From positions 1-64,000 of the forward strand of contig LLCB01000171.1 of assembly GCA_001414345.1 (NCBI GenBank): DNA of 64,000 nt. Reading direction: 5' to 3'. This document shows, one piece after another, positions 9,923-22,279 of the stretch. The position numbers and the translations under genes are program-made. The notes below the pieces were generated by a model that made no database searches, was not told the origin of the DNA, and saw only the letters and a list, made by a program, of their open reading frames with translations. Within the stretch, counting starts at the first letter, position 1, and each line of letters begins with the position of its first letter. Source of the DNA: Hymenoscyphus infarciens (Eukaryota; Ascomycota; Leotiomycetes; Helotiales; Helotiaceae).

Positions 9923-12571
9923 AAAGTGAATTTAAAGTAGAGTTAGAAGTTATTTAGTTAAGAGGTAGTAATAACTTAGTTAAGAGCTTACTTTAAAAGT
10001 ATACTAATTTATATCTAATTTAAATTACTAAAAGAGTATAAGTTTAAAAAAGTTTAAAATAAAGTTAGAAGTAAATTTAAAGTAGAGTTAATATTATTTA
10101 GTTAAGAAGTAGTAATAACTTAGTTAAGAGCTTACTTTAAAAGTATACTAATTTATATCTAATTTAAATTTAAATAAAAAAAGAGTATAAGTTCGTTTAA
10201 ACTAAGGTTAGTAGGTTTTTAGAGTAATATTAAAAAGTTAATAATATTATAAATAGTAATAACTTAACTAAGAGGTTACTATTCTTTTAAGAGCGTATTA
10301 ATTTATATCTAAGTTAAATTTAAATAAAAAAGAACTTCTAGCCTTATTAGAAGTAAAAAGAAAGTAAAGAATATAAGAAAGACTTTATACTAGAGTTAAT
10401 AAGATTTTAGCTAGTTAAAAGACTTAATACTAAAGTTAAAATCTATTATCTAAGTATCTAAGAATAATAAAAGAGATAGTTTTAACTAGTTAAAAGAGTT
10501 ATTACTAAATTTAAAAATACTATCTAAAGTTTAAGATAATAAAAGAAGGGGTTTTAGCTAGTTAAATAAACTTAATATTAAAGTTTATTATATTATTTAA
10601 AGTTTAAGCTAATAATAAGAGTAGTTTTAGCTAGTTAAAAGCAAAGTTATAGCTAAGTTATTAAATTATTTAAAGTTTAAAATAATAAAAAAAGAGATAT
10701 AGTTTTAGATATAATATTTATTAGTATTATTATAGAAACTATATTACTTAGGCTTATAAACTACCTTATTCTTTTTAAAGTACTTAAAAACTTATTTATC
10801 TTCTAATTTTAATTCTACTTCTAAAGTAGAAGACGATTTACTATTATATTATAGAGAGTTTAGAGCTAAATAGAAGAGTATTTTAAACTATAGTACTAAT
10901 ATTTTATAACTTAGTATTTTAGTAGGTCTCTTTATTTATAACTAAAAGATTATTTATTATCTTAGTAAAGTTATAATTCTAGTATCTTTTAAGAGTAGTA
11001 GATATATTTTAGAGTTAAGGTATAATCTTATTTTATTCTATATATAAAAGAACCTTTCTAATTTTAGTATCTCTCTAAGTATAGCTATACTTAAAAAGTA
11101 ACCTTTTAAAGTTAGTAAAAGTTTCTTTAGTATATTCTTCTTTTAATTCTACTTCTATCTCTTTTAACCTCTATCTCTTTTACCTTTTATACTAGTAGAG
11201 ACTTAGTCTATAATTATAGTCTTTTTTAAATATCTACTAATAAAGGTTTAAAGGAAGTTTAAAGTAGAGTTAGATAGTGTTTAGTTAAGATTAATAGTAA
11301 TAACTTAGCTAAAAGCTTACTTTTAAGTTTTATTTTAATAGAAAATATATTTTAACTAATTTATATTTAATTTAAAGGTTAGAAAGTAGTAGGAAAGTAT
11401 TATTAGAAGTAGAGGCTTATAAGTAAAAGAGGTCTAAATATAAGCTTTAAAAAGTAAAAAAGGGTTTAAATAAAGGTTTAAAAGAGAGTTAGATTAGTAA
11501 GAGTTTAGAGGTAGAGTATTTATTAACTTTATAGTTTACTTATAATTATATCTATCTTATCTAATTAATTATTTTATTCTTTATTTTTATACTACTATCT
11601 TATTTATATATTATCTATATTTAAGAAGTCTTACTTATTATTTTATTAGAATCTTCTAAGTCTTAGTATATAGTTATAGATTAGAGAAGGTTTAAAGAGT
11701 CTTTTAAAAAGGGGTATAGCTTTAAAAGAGGGTTGTTAAAAGGTATTAGAAGTAGCTGTCTATAACTAAAAAGAGTATAAATTTAAGCTTAGAAGTAAGA
11801 GAGAGTTAAATTAGAGAAGGTTTAGAAGTAAAGTGTTTTATTAACTTTAAATTATAAGATTACTTATCTATCTTTCTAGCTTAGCTAGCTAATTCTTTAT
11901 TTCTTAATTCTTTACTTTTAAAGCTTATATAACTAACTATATCTAGTCTATATTTAAGAAGTCCTACTAGTCTCTTTAACTATTATTTTATTAGAATCTT
12001 CTTAATCTTAATATATAAGTACTATTTAAGTAGCTTTTAGAAAGAGAGATAGCTTTAGAAAAGCGTTTAATACCTTATAATAGAACTAGGTTTAATATTT
12101 TAAAGATACTAATTTAGAAGAAGAGGAGAGGTAAGATTAGATTTAGAAGCCTTTTAGATAACTATTATAAGTTAACTTATTTACTAAACCTAGGGTTATT
12201 AAGACTCTTAGGAATACTTAGTATATTCTAATCTCTTAATATATACTAAAATACGATTTTTACTAGCTATTTATATAGATACTAAACTTTAGTATTACTA
12301 GCTATCTAAGTAGTTTCTAATTACCTAGCTATTTAAGAATACTATTATAATATTCTAAATTAAGTATAAATCGACTTTTAAATAAAGAGTAGTAATAAGC
12401 TTAAAAAGAGATATTATTAAGGCTATTACTAGTAAAGAATAGTTATTATTTTTATATAATAGTATAAAATATATATAACTATAGTAGAGGTATATAGAAG
12501 TATATATAGTAGAATAATATATATAGATACTAGGTACTAATATAGAAGAAAATAATAACTATCTCTCTTTT

Positions 12572-13433
12572 TATAATAGTATACTATCCTAGATTATCAT
12601 ATAATAGTACTATCCTGAATTGTCGGTATTCGTAAAACTATCGATACTTCTAAGTAGTGCTAATACCTCTAATACCCCTAGAGCTAAGATTACGAATAAC
12701 CGATACTTATATAAGCGAAGTATTAAAGGTATTAATGTCTAATATTTATATATAGAAGGGATTAAGGTTTAGATGTTATATGTTTAGCTTTCTAAAGGTT
12801 TAGAGGTTATATATTTAGCTTTTTAGCTCTTGTTATTTAGTATTAGCTATATTAGGCAGGGCTCGGTTATTATTATTATTAGAACTTAGAAGCTTCTAAC
12901 CTTCTTATATATAGACGTTTATGTTCGATATAGTAGAGAGACAGTTATTGTTTTTATATAACAGTACGAAATATATATAACTATAGTAGAGGTATATAAG
13001 AGTGTATATAGTAGAATAACGTATATAGATGCTAGGCACTAATATAGAAGAAAATAATAACTGTCTCTCTACTATACTGAATATAAACGTCTATATATAA
13101 GAAGGTTAGAAGCTTCTAAGTTCTAATAATAATAATAACCGAGCCCTGTCTAATATAGCTAATACTAAATAATAAGAGCTGAAAAGCTAAATATATAACC
13201 TTTAAACCTTTGGAAAGCTAAATATATAATATCTAAACCTTAATCCCTTTTGTATATAAATATCGGATATTAATACCTTTAGTACTTCGCTTATATAAGT
13301 ATTAGTTATTTATAATCTCGGCTCTAGAGGTATTAGAGGTATTAGCACTGCTTAGGAGTATTAGCAGTTTTATAAATGCCGACAATTTAGAATAGTGCTG
13401 TTATATGATAATCTAGGATAGTATGCTATTATA
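12572..13433. mobile_element. inverted pair of family B LTRs inserted as a unit
   Basis: A plus-oriented LTR-B arm (12572-about 12950, lacking about its last 100 bp) faces a nearly full reverse LTR-B arm (12957-13433) across a few bases. The composite is flanked by CTTTT on both sides (12567-12571, 13434-13438) and interrupts the 5' LTR of B1. The two arms make a large imperfect palindrome of about 0.86 kb with 5-bp target duplication, so it seems to have been integrated as one molecule. It is less RIP-mutated than its host (TATAACAGTACG, GTGCTGTTATA). Confidence 0.75.
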
Positions 13434-14645
13434 CTTTTATACTAAATATAAACGTTTATATATAAGAGTTTAAAAGCTTCTAAGTTCTAATAATAATAAT
13501 AACTAAGCTCTACTTAATATAGCTAATACTAAATAATAAGAGCTAAAAAGCTAAATATATAACTTTTAATTCTTTAGAAAGCTAAATATATAATATCTAA
13601 ACCTTAATCTCTTTTATATATGAATATTAGATATTAATACCTTTAATACTTCGCTTATATAAGTATTAGTTATTTGTAATCTTAGCTCTAGAGGTATTAG
13701 AGGTATTAGTACTACTTAGAGATATTAGTAGTTTTATAAACACTAATAATTTAGAATAGTACTATTATATAATAATCTAGCTATTATATAATAATCTAGA
13801 ATAGCGTACTATTATAGATAGTTTTTCCTTTTCTTCTATATTAGAGCCTAGTATTTATATACGTTATTCTACTATATATACTTCTATATACCTATACTAT
13901 AGTTATATATATTTTATACTATTATATAAAAAGAAAAAACTCTTCTTTACTAGTAATAGTCTTAATAATATCTCTTTTAAGCTTATTACTACTCTTTATT
14001 TAAAAGTCGATTTACTCTCGATTTAGAATATTATAATAGTATTCTTTAATAGCTAAGTAATTAGAGACTACCTAGATAGCTAGTAATACTAGAGTTTAGT
14101 ATCTATATAAATAGCTAGTAAAAATTATATTATAGATATATTAAGAGATTAGAATATACTAAGTATTCCTAAGAGTCTTAATAACCCTAGGTTTAGTAAA
14201 TAAGTTAACTTATAATAGTTATCTAAAAGGCTTCTAAATCTAATCTTACCTTCTCTCTCTTTTAAATCGATATTATATTAATAGTTCTACTATAAGACGT
14301 TAAACGACCTTCTAAGACTATCTCTCTTTTTTAAAAGACTCTCTAAACTCTCTCTAACTTATAACTATATACTAAAATAATAAGAGCTTAGCTCTTAAAG
14401 ACAACTTTCTTAAATTTAGATAATATATAAATAATAGATAGATAAGATAGAGGTAAAAGATATATAAAGAATAAAATAATTAGTTAGAGAGATAGAGGAT
14501 AAAATTATAAGTAAACTTTAAAGTTAAAAATCTTATCTCTAAACTCTCTCTAATCTAACTCTTATTTAACCCTTCTTTACTTTTAAGCTCTAATTTAGAC
14601 CTTTTTCACTTAAGAGATATTACTATCTCTAATGCCTTCTAACTT

Positions 14646-14803
14646 ATATAATATAGTACCGAAGCCTCTTTAAATACTCTCTAATCTTAATAAAAAAGTA
14701 AGATAACTAAAACTAATATATAAAGCTCTTATTTAAGATATAATAACTAGACTAGCTAGGAACTACCTAGAGCCTAGATATAAGTTAGAGTCGGTTTAGA
14801 ATA
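14646..14803. other. unassigned AT-rich segment beside the copia insertion
   Basis: Together with about 21615-21737 on the far side of the copia element, this sequence has no match in the other family A interiors of the window. It may belong to another element or to an A1-specific interior. No reading frame is supported. Confidence 0.4.
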
Positions 14804-14808
14804 TTTTC

Positions 14809-14998
14809 TGTCGAGACAATTATAGAGTGAATATGTCGGTTCTAGTTACTTAATTAAGTAGTAGAATAAGGCCTATTTATACTTAGACCTTTATACTTAT
14901 AGATAGGCACGTATAAATAAATAACTACTTTTTATATTACCTTTTAATCTCTTAAAAAGGGATAGGAAGACTCTATTTATAACCTAGTTATACTAATA
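14809..14998 (+). repeat. 5' LTR of the Ty1/copia element
   Basis: It begins TGTCGAGACAATTATAGAGTG and matches 21420-21609 throughout. Confidence 0.82.
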
Positions 14999-17900
14999 CT
15001 AATTAGTATACGTGCGTAGATTAGATTACTCGGTTACTTATATTAGACGCTTTCTATTCTAGTAGCGTTGTCTCTTCTATTCTAGTAGGAATATAATATT
15101 ATAAGTAGTTATAAGGTAAAAGCCTCCTTTCTATTCTAGTAAGAGATTAACTTTTACTATTATAAAGAGTTTCTATCTTAGTATTCTTTTATTCTTAAAA
15201 AAGACTATAGATCTACTAATCGTTCTTTTAATTAATTGTTATAAAACTAACTGATTTAATACTTCCTTAGTCTATTAATAAACACTTTAAAAGTATTAAT
15301 CTATTGCTCTTTTTAAGAACTCTATAATACTACTAAAAACATATAATTCTTACTTAAATTCTCTTCTTAAATTTACTAAGATATTTACCTTTTATTTTAG
15401 GTCTTTAATTTACTATACTTTTAGACTATCTTACTATAAGATAGGTATCTCTAGCTAGGCTTCTAGCCTTCTAATATTCTACTCTCTATTCTTCTAATAT
15501 CCTTATTCTCTAATAATAAGTTCTTTAACCTCGAATTACTAAAAGAGTTAATAAATAATACTATATTAGGCCTTAGTAGAAGCTAATCCCTATAGAAGGA
15601 GGATAGTAGTAACCCTCTTAGTAACCTTCTTAATAATAATCTAAATAAATATAAAATATATAAAGATATAGTAGAACATCTAACTAATATAGTTAAACTA
15701 TTTACTAGAAAGTATAAGACTAGTAAAAAGGATAATAAGGAACTTTAATATACTTTTTAAAAGAACTTCTAAAAATAGATAATTAATAACTTTAATACTA
15801 TAAAAGTAAAAGTAGTATTAAGACTCTAATCTATACTTAGGTACTATAGATATTATATACTAAATTATAAGAATATAAAGATAGTAGAATTACTTCTCTA
15901 AATACTTTAAAAAGATAAATAATCTAGACTCTCTTATAAGGAATTAGAAGAGATTATTTATTTAAGTAATACTTCTTCTAATAAACTTAAATAGAGAATT
16001 AATAATCCTATTCTAGATCTATTAAATCTTTTATATTAATTATTCTAAGAAGGATCTATACTAAAGATAGTAAAGTTAATATTAAGATTATCTAAATCGA
16101 ATTTACTTATACTAGAGGTATATTATATAGATTTTATTAAGTTAAATTAAAAGAGAGCTATTTTAAAAGCTTACTCTAGAGCCTATCTAGAGCTAAAATA
16201 ACCTAATTTAGAAGTAAGATAGTTAAATTTCTCTAAGTTAAGCTAAAAGAGGGCTTATCTATCTACTTATAATTAGCTTACCTAGTATTATACCTAGCCT
16301 ACCCTAGATAAGGACGTTCCTCCCTTTAATATAACTTTATTAAATATAGCTACTAGTATAATTCCCTTTCTAAATTTAACTTTAAAATTACTAAAACTTA
16401 CTTATTTTAGTAGTTTAAGTTAATAACCTAAGAAGCTCTAACTAAGATTCCCTCTTCTTATTTGTTCCTTTATATATCTACTCTCTCTAAATAGTAATCT
16501 ACTCTCTCTAAGACCTCCTTAATCACTAATAAAGTACCTCTATATTCTAGAACGTTAGAAGTACTAATATCCTTAATAACTAACTTATTAATAATCCTAG
16601 CCTAGATATATTAATATATTAAATTAACCTCTCTAATATCCTTAACTCTAAGGTTTTATATATCTATTAAAGCTATAATATTTAGATAGTAGTTTTAGAT
16701 ACTATATAATAGACCTAGATCCTATTCGTTCTCTCCTCTATCCTTACTAGCTAGATATTCCTAGTTAAAATCTATAGTATAATAAGATATTATATAACTT
16801 ATTTTCTAGAGAAATTACTAACGTCTTTAAAATATATATAAAGGAAATATAATATAGTAGAAAGAAGGATAACTTTAATCTTAAGCTTAATATATTTTAT
16901 AATATCTATCTTTATAATAGTATACTAATTATATACTATTATTTAGCCTTTCTTATAATACTTAAAAGACTTATACTTACCTATTATTATACTAATATTA
17001 TATATAAAAGTAAACTCTTATTTATAAATATATATAAAAACATCTAAGATTACTTTAAAGATAATTCTTATTATTAAAACGTCCTTTTTAAATAGAACAC
17101 CTTTTAGTATAAATAATTTAAGACTAATAATACTAATAAATCAGTATCTTAATATCTTAAGTTATACTTAGATAAACTTAATAAACTCTTCTATAATCTA
17201 TATTCTAAGCTTTAGAATAAGTATACCTTTATAAATAAAATTATAATAGGATATTAAAATATAATAGAATTCTATACTACTCTTAGAAGAGCTCTTTTAA
17301 ATAAGAACCTCTAATCTACTATTAACACTTTATATTAATCTATTAATAATTATAAAAACCTTTATAAAAGTAGTATAAGAATAGTAAGTTAATAAGTATA
17401 TATTATAGAAGAATTAGAAGTAGAATAGTATACTACTAACTATAAATTTTATAGTAACTATATATCTAATTACTCTATAAATTCCCTAAGATTTAAGAGA
17501 GTATATTAGATTTATAAGAAGCTAAATTATTAGTTCTAAGATTATTTTAAAAACAAGTAGGATTAATATATAGAATAATATTATTAATAACTTAAAAGAA
17601 AGTATAAGAATACCTTTAAAGAAAAGAGCTTTAACTATAACGTCTAGTAATATATTTTAAACATAGAAGAGCCTTATAATAATTTAAATATTAACTAATT
17701 AGAAGAGATATTTATTATTAATAACCTTCTATCTCTTAATATTAAGTTAAATAATAATATTTAATAATTCGTTACCTCTTATAGTACTATTAATACTATT
17801 AATACTAAATAGATTATTTCTAAATTAGCTAACGTCTCTTTTATCTATTTAATAACTAGAGATATTTAAGAGGACTATAAGAATAAGGAATATAAGACCC

Positions 17901-20900
17901 TTATATAATATAGTACTAAAAGATATAAGAAGACTAAATTCTTTAGTATTTTAATTAATACTAGTATTATTAAATACTCTACTATTAGATATAACTAATT
18001 CCTAGTATATAATAACCTTATATATAAATTACTACTATTACTAAATAGTAGCTTTATAGTTATCTTTAGAATTAGTAACACTTAATCTATTAAGAAGGTA
18101 AAAATAACAACTCTTATTAGTATTATTAACTTCTATATATACTAGTTTAATACCTTATTTTTACTTTTTATTAAAGATATAGACTAACTAGGAGTATTCT
18201 ATAATAATATTAAAGACCTCTTTATTAGAAAGCGTAAAAGCAAAAAGGAAGCTTTCCTAGTAATCTACTAATTTAGCTATCTCTTCCTATTATAAGATAG
18301 AGCTATTACTACTTATATATAATAATTCCTAAGCTCGCTTATAGATATTAAGCTTATATATTTCTATTAATAATTTAGCTATCTATCTATTACTAGATTA
18401 TTAACGCTTTTAAAGTATACTAGAAAAGACTTTAATTCTAAAGTACTTAACTATCTAACTAAATTCTATAAATTTTATTAGAAATATAAGAAGTCCTTTA
18501 ACTAATTTAAATTTACCTTATATAACGACGAGATAGACTTTAACTTTATAGTTATTATAGATATTATATATATTAAAAGAAGCCTATTATTATATATTAT
18601 TAACCTAGCTACTCGCTTCTAAGCTAGCCGTTAGTTAAGAAATATAACTTTAAAGTATATATTTAAGAAGTTCCTTAAATATTAGGTTAACACTTATTTA
18701 GAACTCTTAATAATAATCGTTACTAATACTAGTAAGAATCTTATAAGTAAGGAATTTATCTAATAAGTAAGAGCTATAAGAATAACTATTACGTTTATAT
18801 CTATAGAAGTATATAATTTAATTAGAATCGTTAAATAATACTATAGACTAATTCGTTAAGCCTACTAAATATTTAAAAAAGCCTATCTAGACCTTACTAA
18901 GGATATGCTTTTATAGATAGCTTTTAAGGTAATTAACAACACTACTAGCTTAGATAGCCTTATCTCTATACTTCTTATTTTTAGAGTATATACTTATATA
19001 TTAGATAATAATACTCTATCTCCTAAAATAGCCTAAAGAGCTATAATATATAATAAAGCTTAAGATAAGGTATAAAAGATATAGGTAAAAAGATAAGTTA
19101 ATAATATCTTAAATAATTAAAACGGTTCTAATAAGAATCATCTATATAATTTACCTTTAAATTCTAACGTTCTTATTTAACGAGAAAAGAGTAAATAGAC
19201 TAGACCTTTTAAATTAATTAGTATTAATAATAAGGAGTATATTATTAAATTACTTAGTAGACTTACTAAATTTAGATCTACGGTTATAAAGCCTTATTAT
19301 TCCCCTCTCTTATAGTATAGAGATCTTATTCTAGATAAGGATTAGCTAGCTAAGGATACTAATTAAGAAGTATAATAATTTAAGGACCTAGAATTAGAAA
19401 TAGACTTTAATATCCTACTACTATCTCCTATAATAACATGCTCTTAATTAATACTAGTTTTAATTCCTAAACCGATTCTATTAACTATACTACTAAAGCA
19501 AAAGAGAGGACAACTACTAAAGAATCTAAAAGTCCTCTTCTAATTCTTAGAATACCTTAATCTTATTAATACCTATATATTTAAAGCTAGTATATCTAAG
19601 ATCTTTATCTAAAGCAAGGTTAATAGAAAAGAACGTTTTATTTAATATAATAAAGATATCTCTAAAACTCTATATTCTACTAAATTAAATAGTATATAAG
19701 AAGGTATATATATTAGTATATACTAATCTAAATTTAAGAGCCTTACTAATAGAGGTATACTTAAAATAATCACCTAGAACTAACTTCTAAAAGAGGCTAG
19801 AATATTTAGATCTAAATTTATTAATACTATTAAATTCCCTAATATAGTATAAGCTATAGAAAAGTTAAGATTAGTAATCTAAGGATTTAATAATAATAGT
19901 AAAAAGGTTATTCTTACTTAATTATCTATAATCTAATATATAAGCTAGAGACTTATTATTACTCTTTTTATTATATTCTACTAATAATTTAGTCTCTTTT
20001 TAAGAGACATTTCCTAGGCTTATATATAATCTATTACCTAATTAAGATAATAAATTTTTACCTATCTACTAAAGAATAAAGAATAGTAAAAGGGAATTAT
20101 CTAAGAAGTAATAAGACTCTTTTATAGTATTATAAAAGCTAGAAACTATTAGTTTAATACCTACTAAAAGTATTACTTAAAAGCACTTTAAATAAAAGAA
20201 TTAATATATAATCCTTATCTTTTATATATTAATAAAGAATAATACTTTAGTATTATAAGTCTCTAAACTAATGATACTCTTATTCTTACTAATAAAGGAT
20301 TTGCTAATAATAAGGAATTAAAGCTTAAAAAAGCTAAATTCGCTACTAAGAACTATAAGGAATTAACTAAAAACTATCTACTTAAATTTAATAGAGGTAA
20401 AATTATAATTAATTCCTTAGACTTACTTAATCTTAAGATTATACTTATCTAGGATTATTCTAAGAATATCAAATTAGTAAGTATTAAGCTTACTAATCTT
20501 AAAAGCTCTTATAGTATAATTTAATTAAAGGCTTTTATAAAAGAGTAATACGTTATATAATGTACTTATAAAACCTATATAGCTATAGTATTATAACTAG
20601 AAGCTACTTTTGATTTATTAACTACTACTTAAATAGTTAACCTTTAAAAGGAAGATATTAACGCTCTTAATAAGAGACTTTAATAGTAAATCGACAATTC
20701 TAATAGAAGACTTACCTATATAGAATTAAATTAAGAAAGTCTTAAATTAATTCTATTTACTAATTCCTCTTTTACTAATAATAAGAATTATACTTTATAA
20801 ATTAGATACGTTCTTATACTAGTAGATAAAAACAATAAAGCTAATATCTTATACTAGTTATCTATAAAGTATAAGAGAGTTACTTATAGTATTTTAGCCT

Positions 20901-21419
20901 CTAAGTTATATACTTTAAGTAGAGGATTTAATATTACTAACACTATTAAATTAATAATTAAGCTTATTCTTAATTAATTAGTTCTACTTATAATTTATAC
21001 TAATTCTAAGTTAATTTACAACTATCTTATAAGACTCGGTACTACTAAGGAAAAGAGACTAATAATTAATATTATAGGACTTTAATAAGTATATAAACAT
21101 TAAGAGATCTATAATATTAAATAGATTAATAGTATAAGTAATCTTATAGATATTATAACTAAATCTAAGCTTTATAACGCTTTAAAGGATCTTATTAATA
21201 TTAATAGATTAAAGGTAAAAGTAATAGAATAAGTAGAACGTAGAGAAGATAGGTATATAAGAAACATAGACAAATAAGTAAGAATAGATAGATGGAATAG
21301 AGTATTCTAATTAGCTAGATAGACAGAATAGAGAGCTCTTATTAGTAGATTTTATTAATCTCTTTTAATTATATTTTTAATAGTTTTTACCGACATATCT
21401 TACTTCTAAGTTACTCTAG

Positions 21420-21609
21420 TATTAGAATAATTATAGAGTGAATATGTCGGTTCTAGTTACCTAATTAAGTAGTAGAATAAGGCCTATTTATACTTAGACC
21501 TTTATACTTATAGATAGATATATATAAATAAATAACCACTTTTTACGTTACCTTTTAATCTCTTAAAGAGAGATAAGAAGACCCTATTTATAACCTAGTC
21601 ATACTAACA
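21420..21609 (+). repeat. 3' LTR of the Ty1/copia element
   Basis: It ends CATACTAACA, followed by the CTTTC duplication. Differences from the 5' LTR are mainly transitions. Confidence 0.82.
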
Positions 21610-22279
21610 CTTTCTAAGATTAAGAAGAGATAGTTGCTCTTTTAGATACCTACTTTTTAACTAGTTATAAGATAGAGGATACTTAGAACGTTTTTAGATC
21701 CTTATAAATAGATAACAAAGATAGTTAAATTTAGTTCTATTAAGTAGTATTAAGTAATAACCTCTTCTAAGGATACTCTCCCTCTTTTTAAAAGACCTTT
21801 TAAACCCTTTCTAAATTATACCTATATACTAAGATTTAGAAGATTCTAAAGAAATAATAATAGTTAAAAAGACTATTAAGACTTTTCTAATATAGACGAT
21901 ATATAGACGAGATAGTAGTATATAAAGGATAAAACGATTAGTTAGACGAGATAGATATAATTATAAGTAAACTATAAAGTTAATAAAAACACTTCGCCTC
22001 TAAACTCTTACTAATCTAACCCCCTTTTAAATCTTCGTTCAAACCCTTCTTTACTTTTAAAAGCCTTAATTTAGACTTCTTTTACTTAAAGGATATTACT
22101 ACTTCTAATATCTTTCTACTACTTTCTAACTCTTAAATTAGATATAAATTAATTAAAATACACTTTCTATTAAGATAAAACTTAGAAGTAAGCTCTTAAC
22201 TAAGTTATTACTATTAATCCTAACTAAATATTATCTAACTCTACTTTAAACTTCTCTTAAACCAAAAGACTACGATTAC

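Larger units (their letters stand above)
5225..13816 (-). mobile_element. LTR retroelement family B, copy B1
   Basis: It is inserted in the 5' LTR of A1 with duplication GATAG (5220-5224, 13817-13821). The 3' LTR (reverse) is 5225-5719, 495 bp, followed by a pyrimidine tract that reads as a polypurine tract on the minus strand. The 5' LTR is 12455-12571 plus 13439-13816, split by the inverted LTR pair 12572-13433. The internal region 5720-12454 hosts copy A2. After removing A2 the interior is about 4.28 kb, matching copy B2 (4.29 kb). No gag or pol domain could be recognised on either strand. The part nearest the 5' LTR resembles the interior of family A, so the families are related. Confidence 0.78.
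14809..21609 (+). mobile_element. Ty1/copia LTR retrotransposon, RIP-inactivated
   Basis: A 6.8-kb element with LTRs 14809-14998 and 21420-21609 (190 bp) and 5-bp duplication CTTTC at 21610-21614 (TTTTC at 14804-14808 after one C-to-T). Through many stop codons the plus strand shows, in copia order, a gag-like region (about 15540-16500), a protease-like segment near 17950-18250, integrase (about 18420-19000, with 'ATRFQA' and an 'IVERYY'-like block), reverse transcriptase (about 19800-20420, 'RLVVQGF'), and RNase H (about 20730-21150, 'LFTDSSF', 'ASELYALS', 'TDSKSIYNYL'). Integrase before RT defines Ty1/copia rather than Ty3. Nearly all Trp and many Gln codons are stops, as RIP predicts. Confidence 0.88.
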
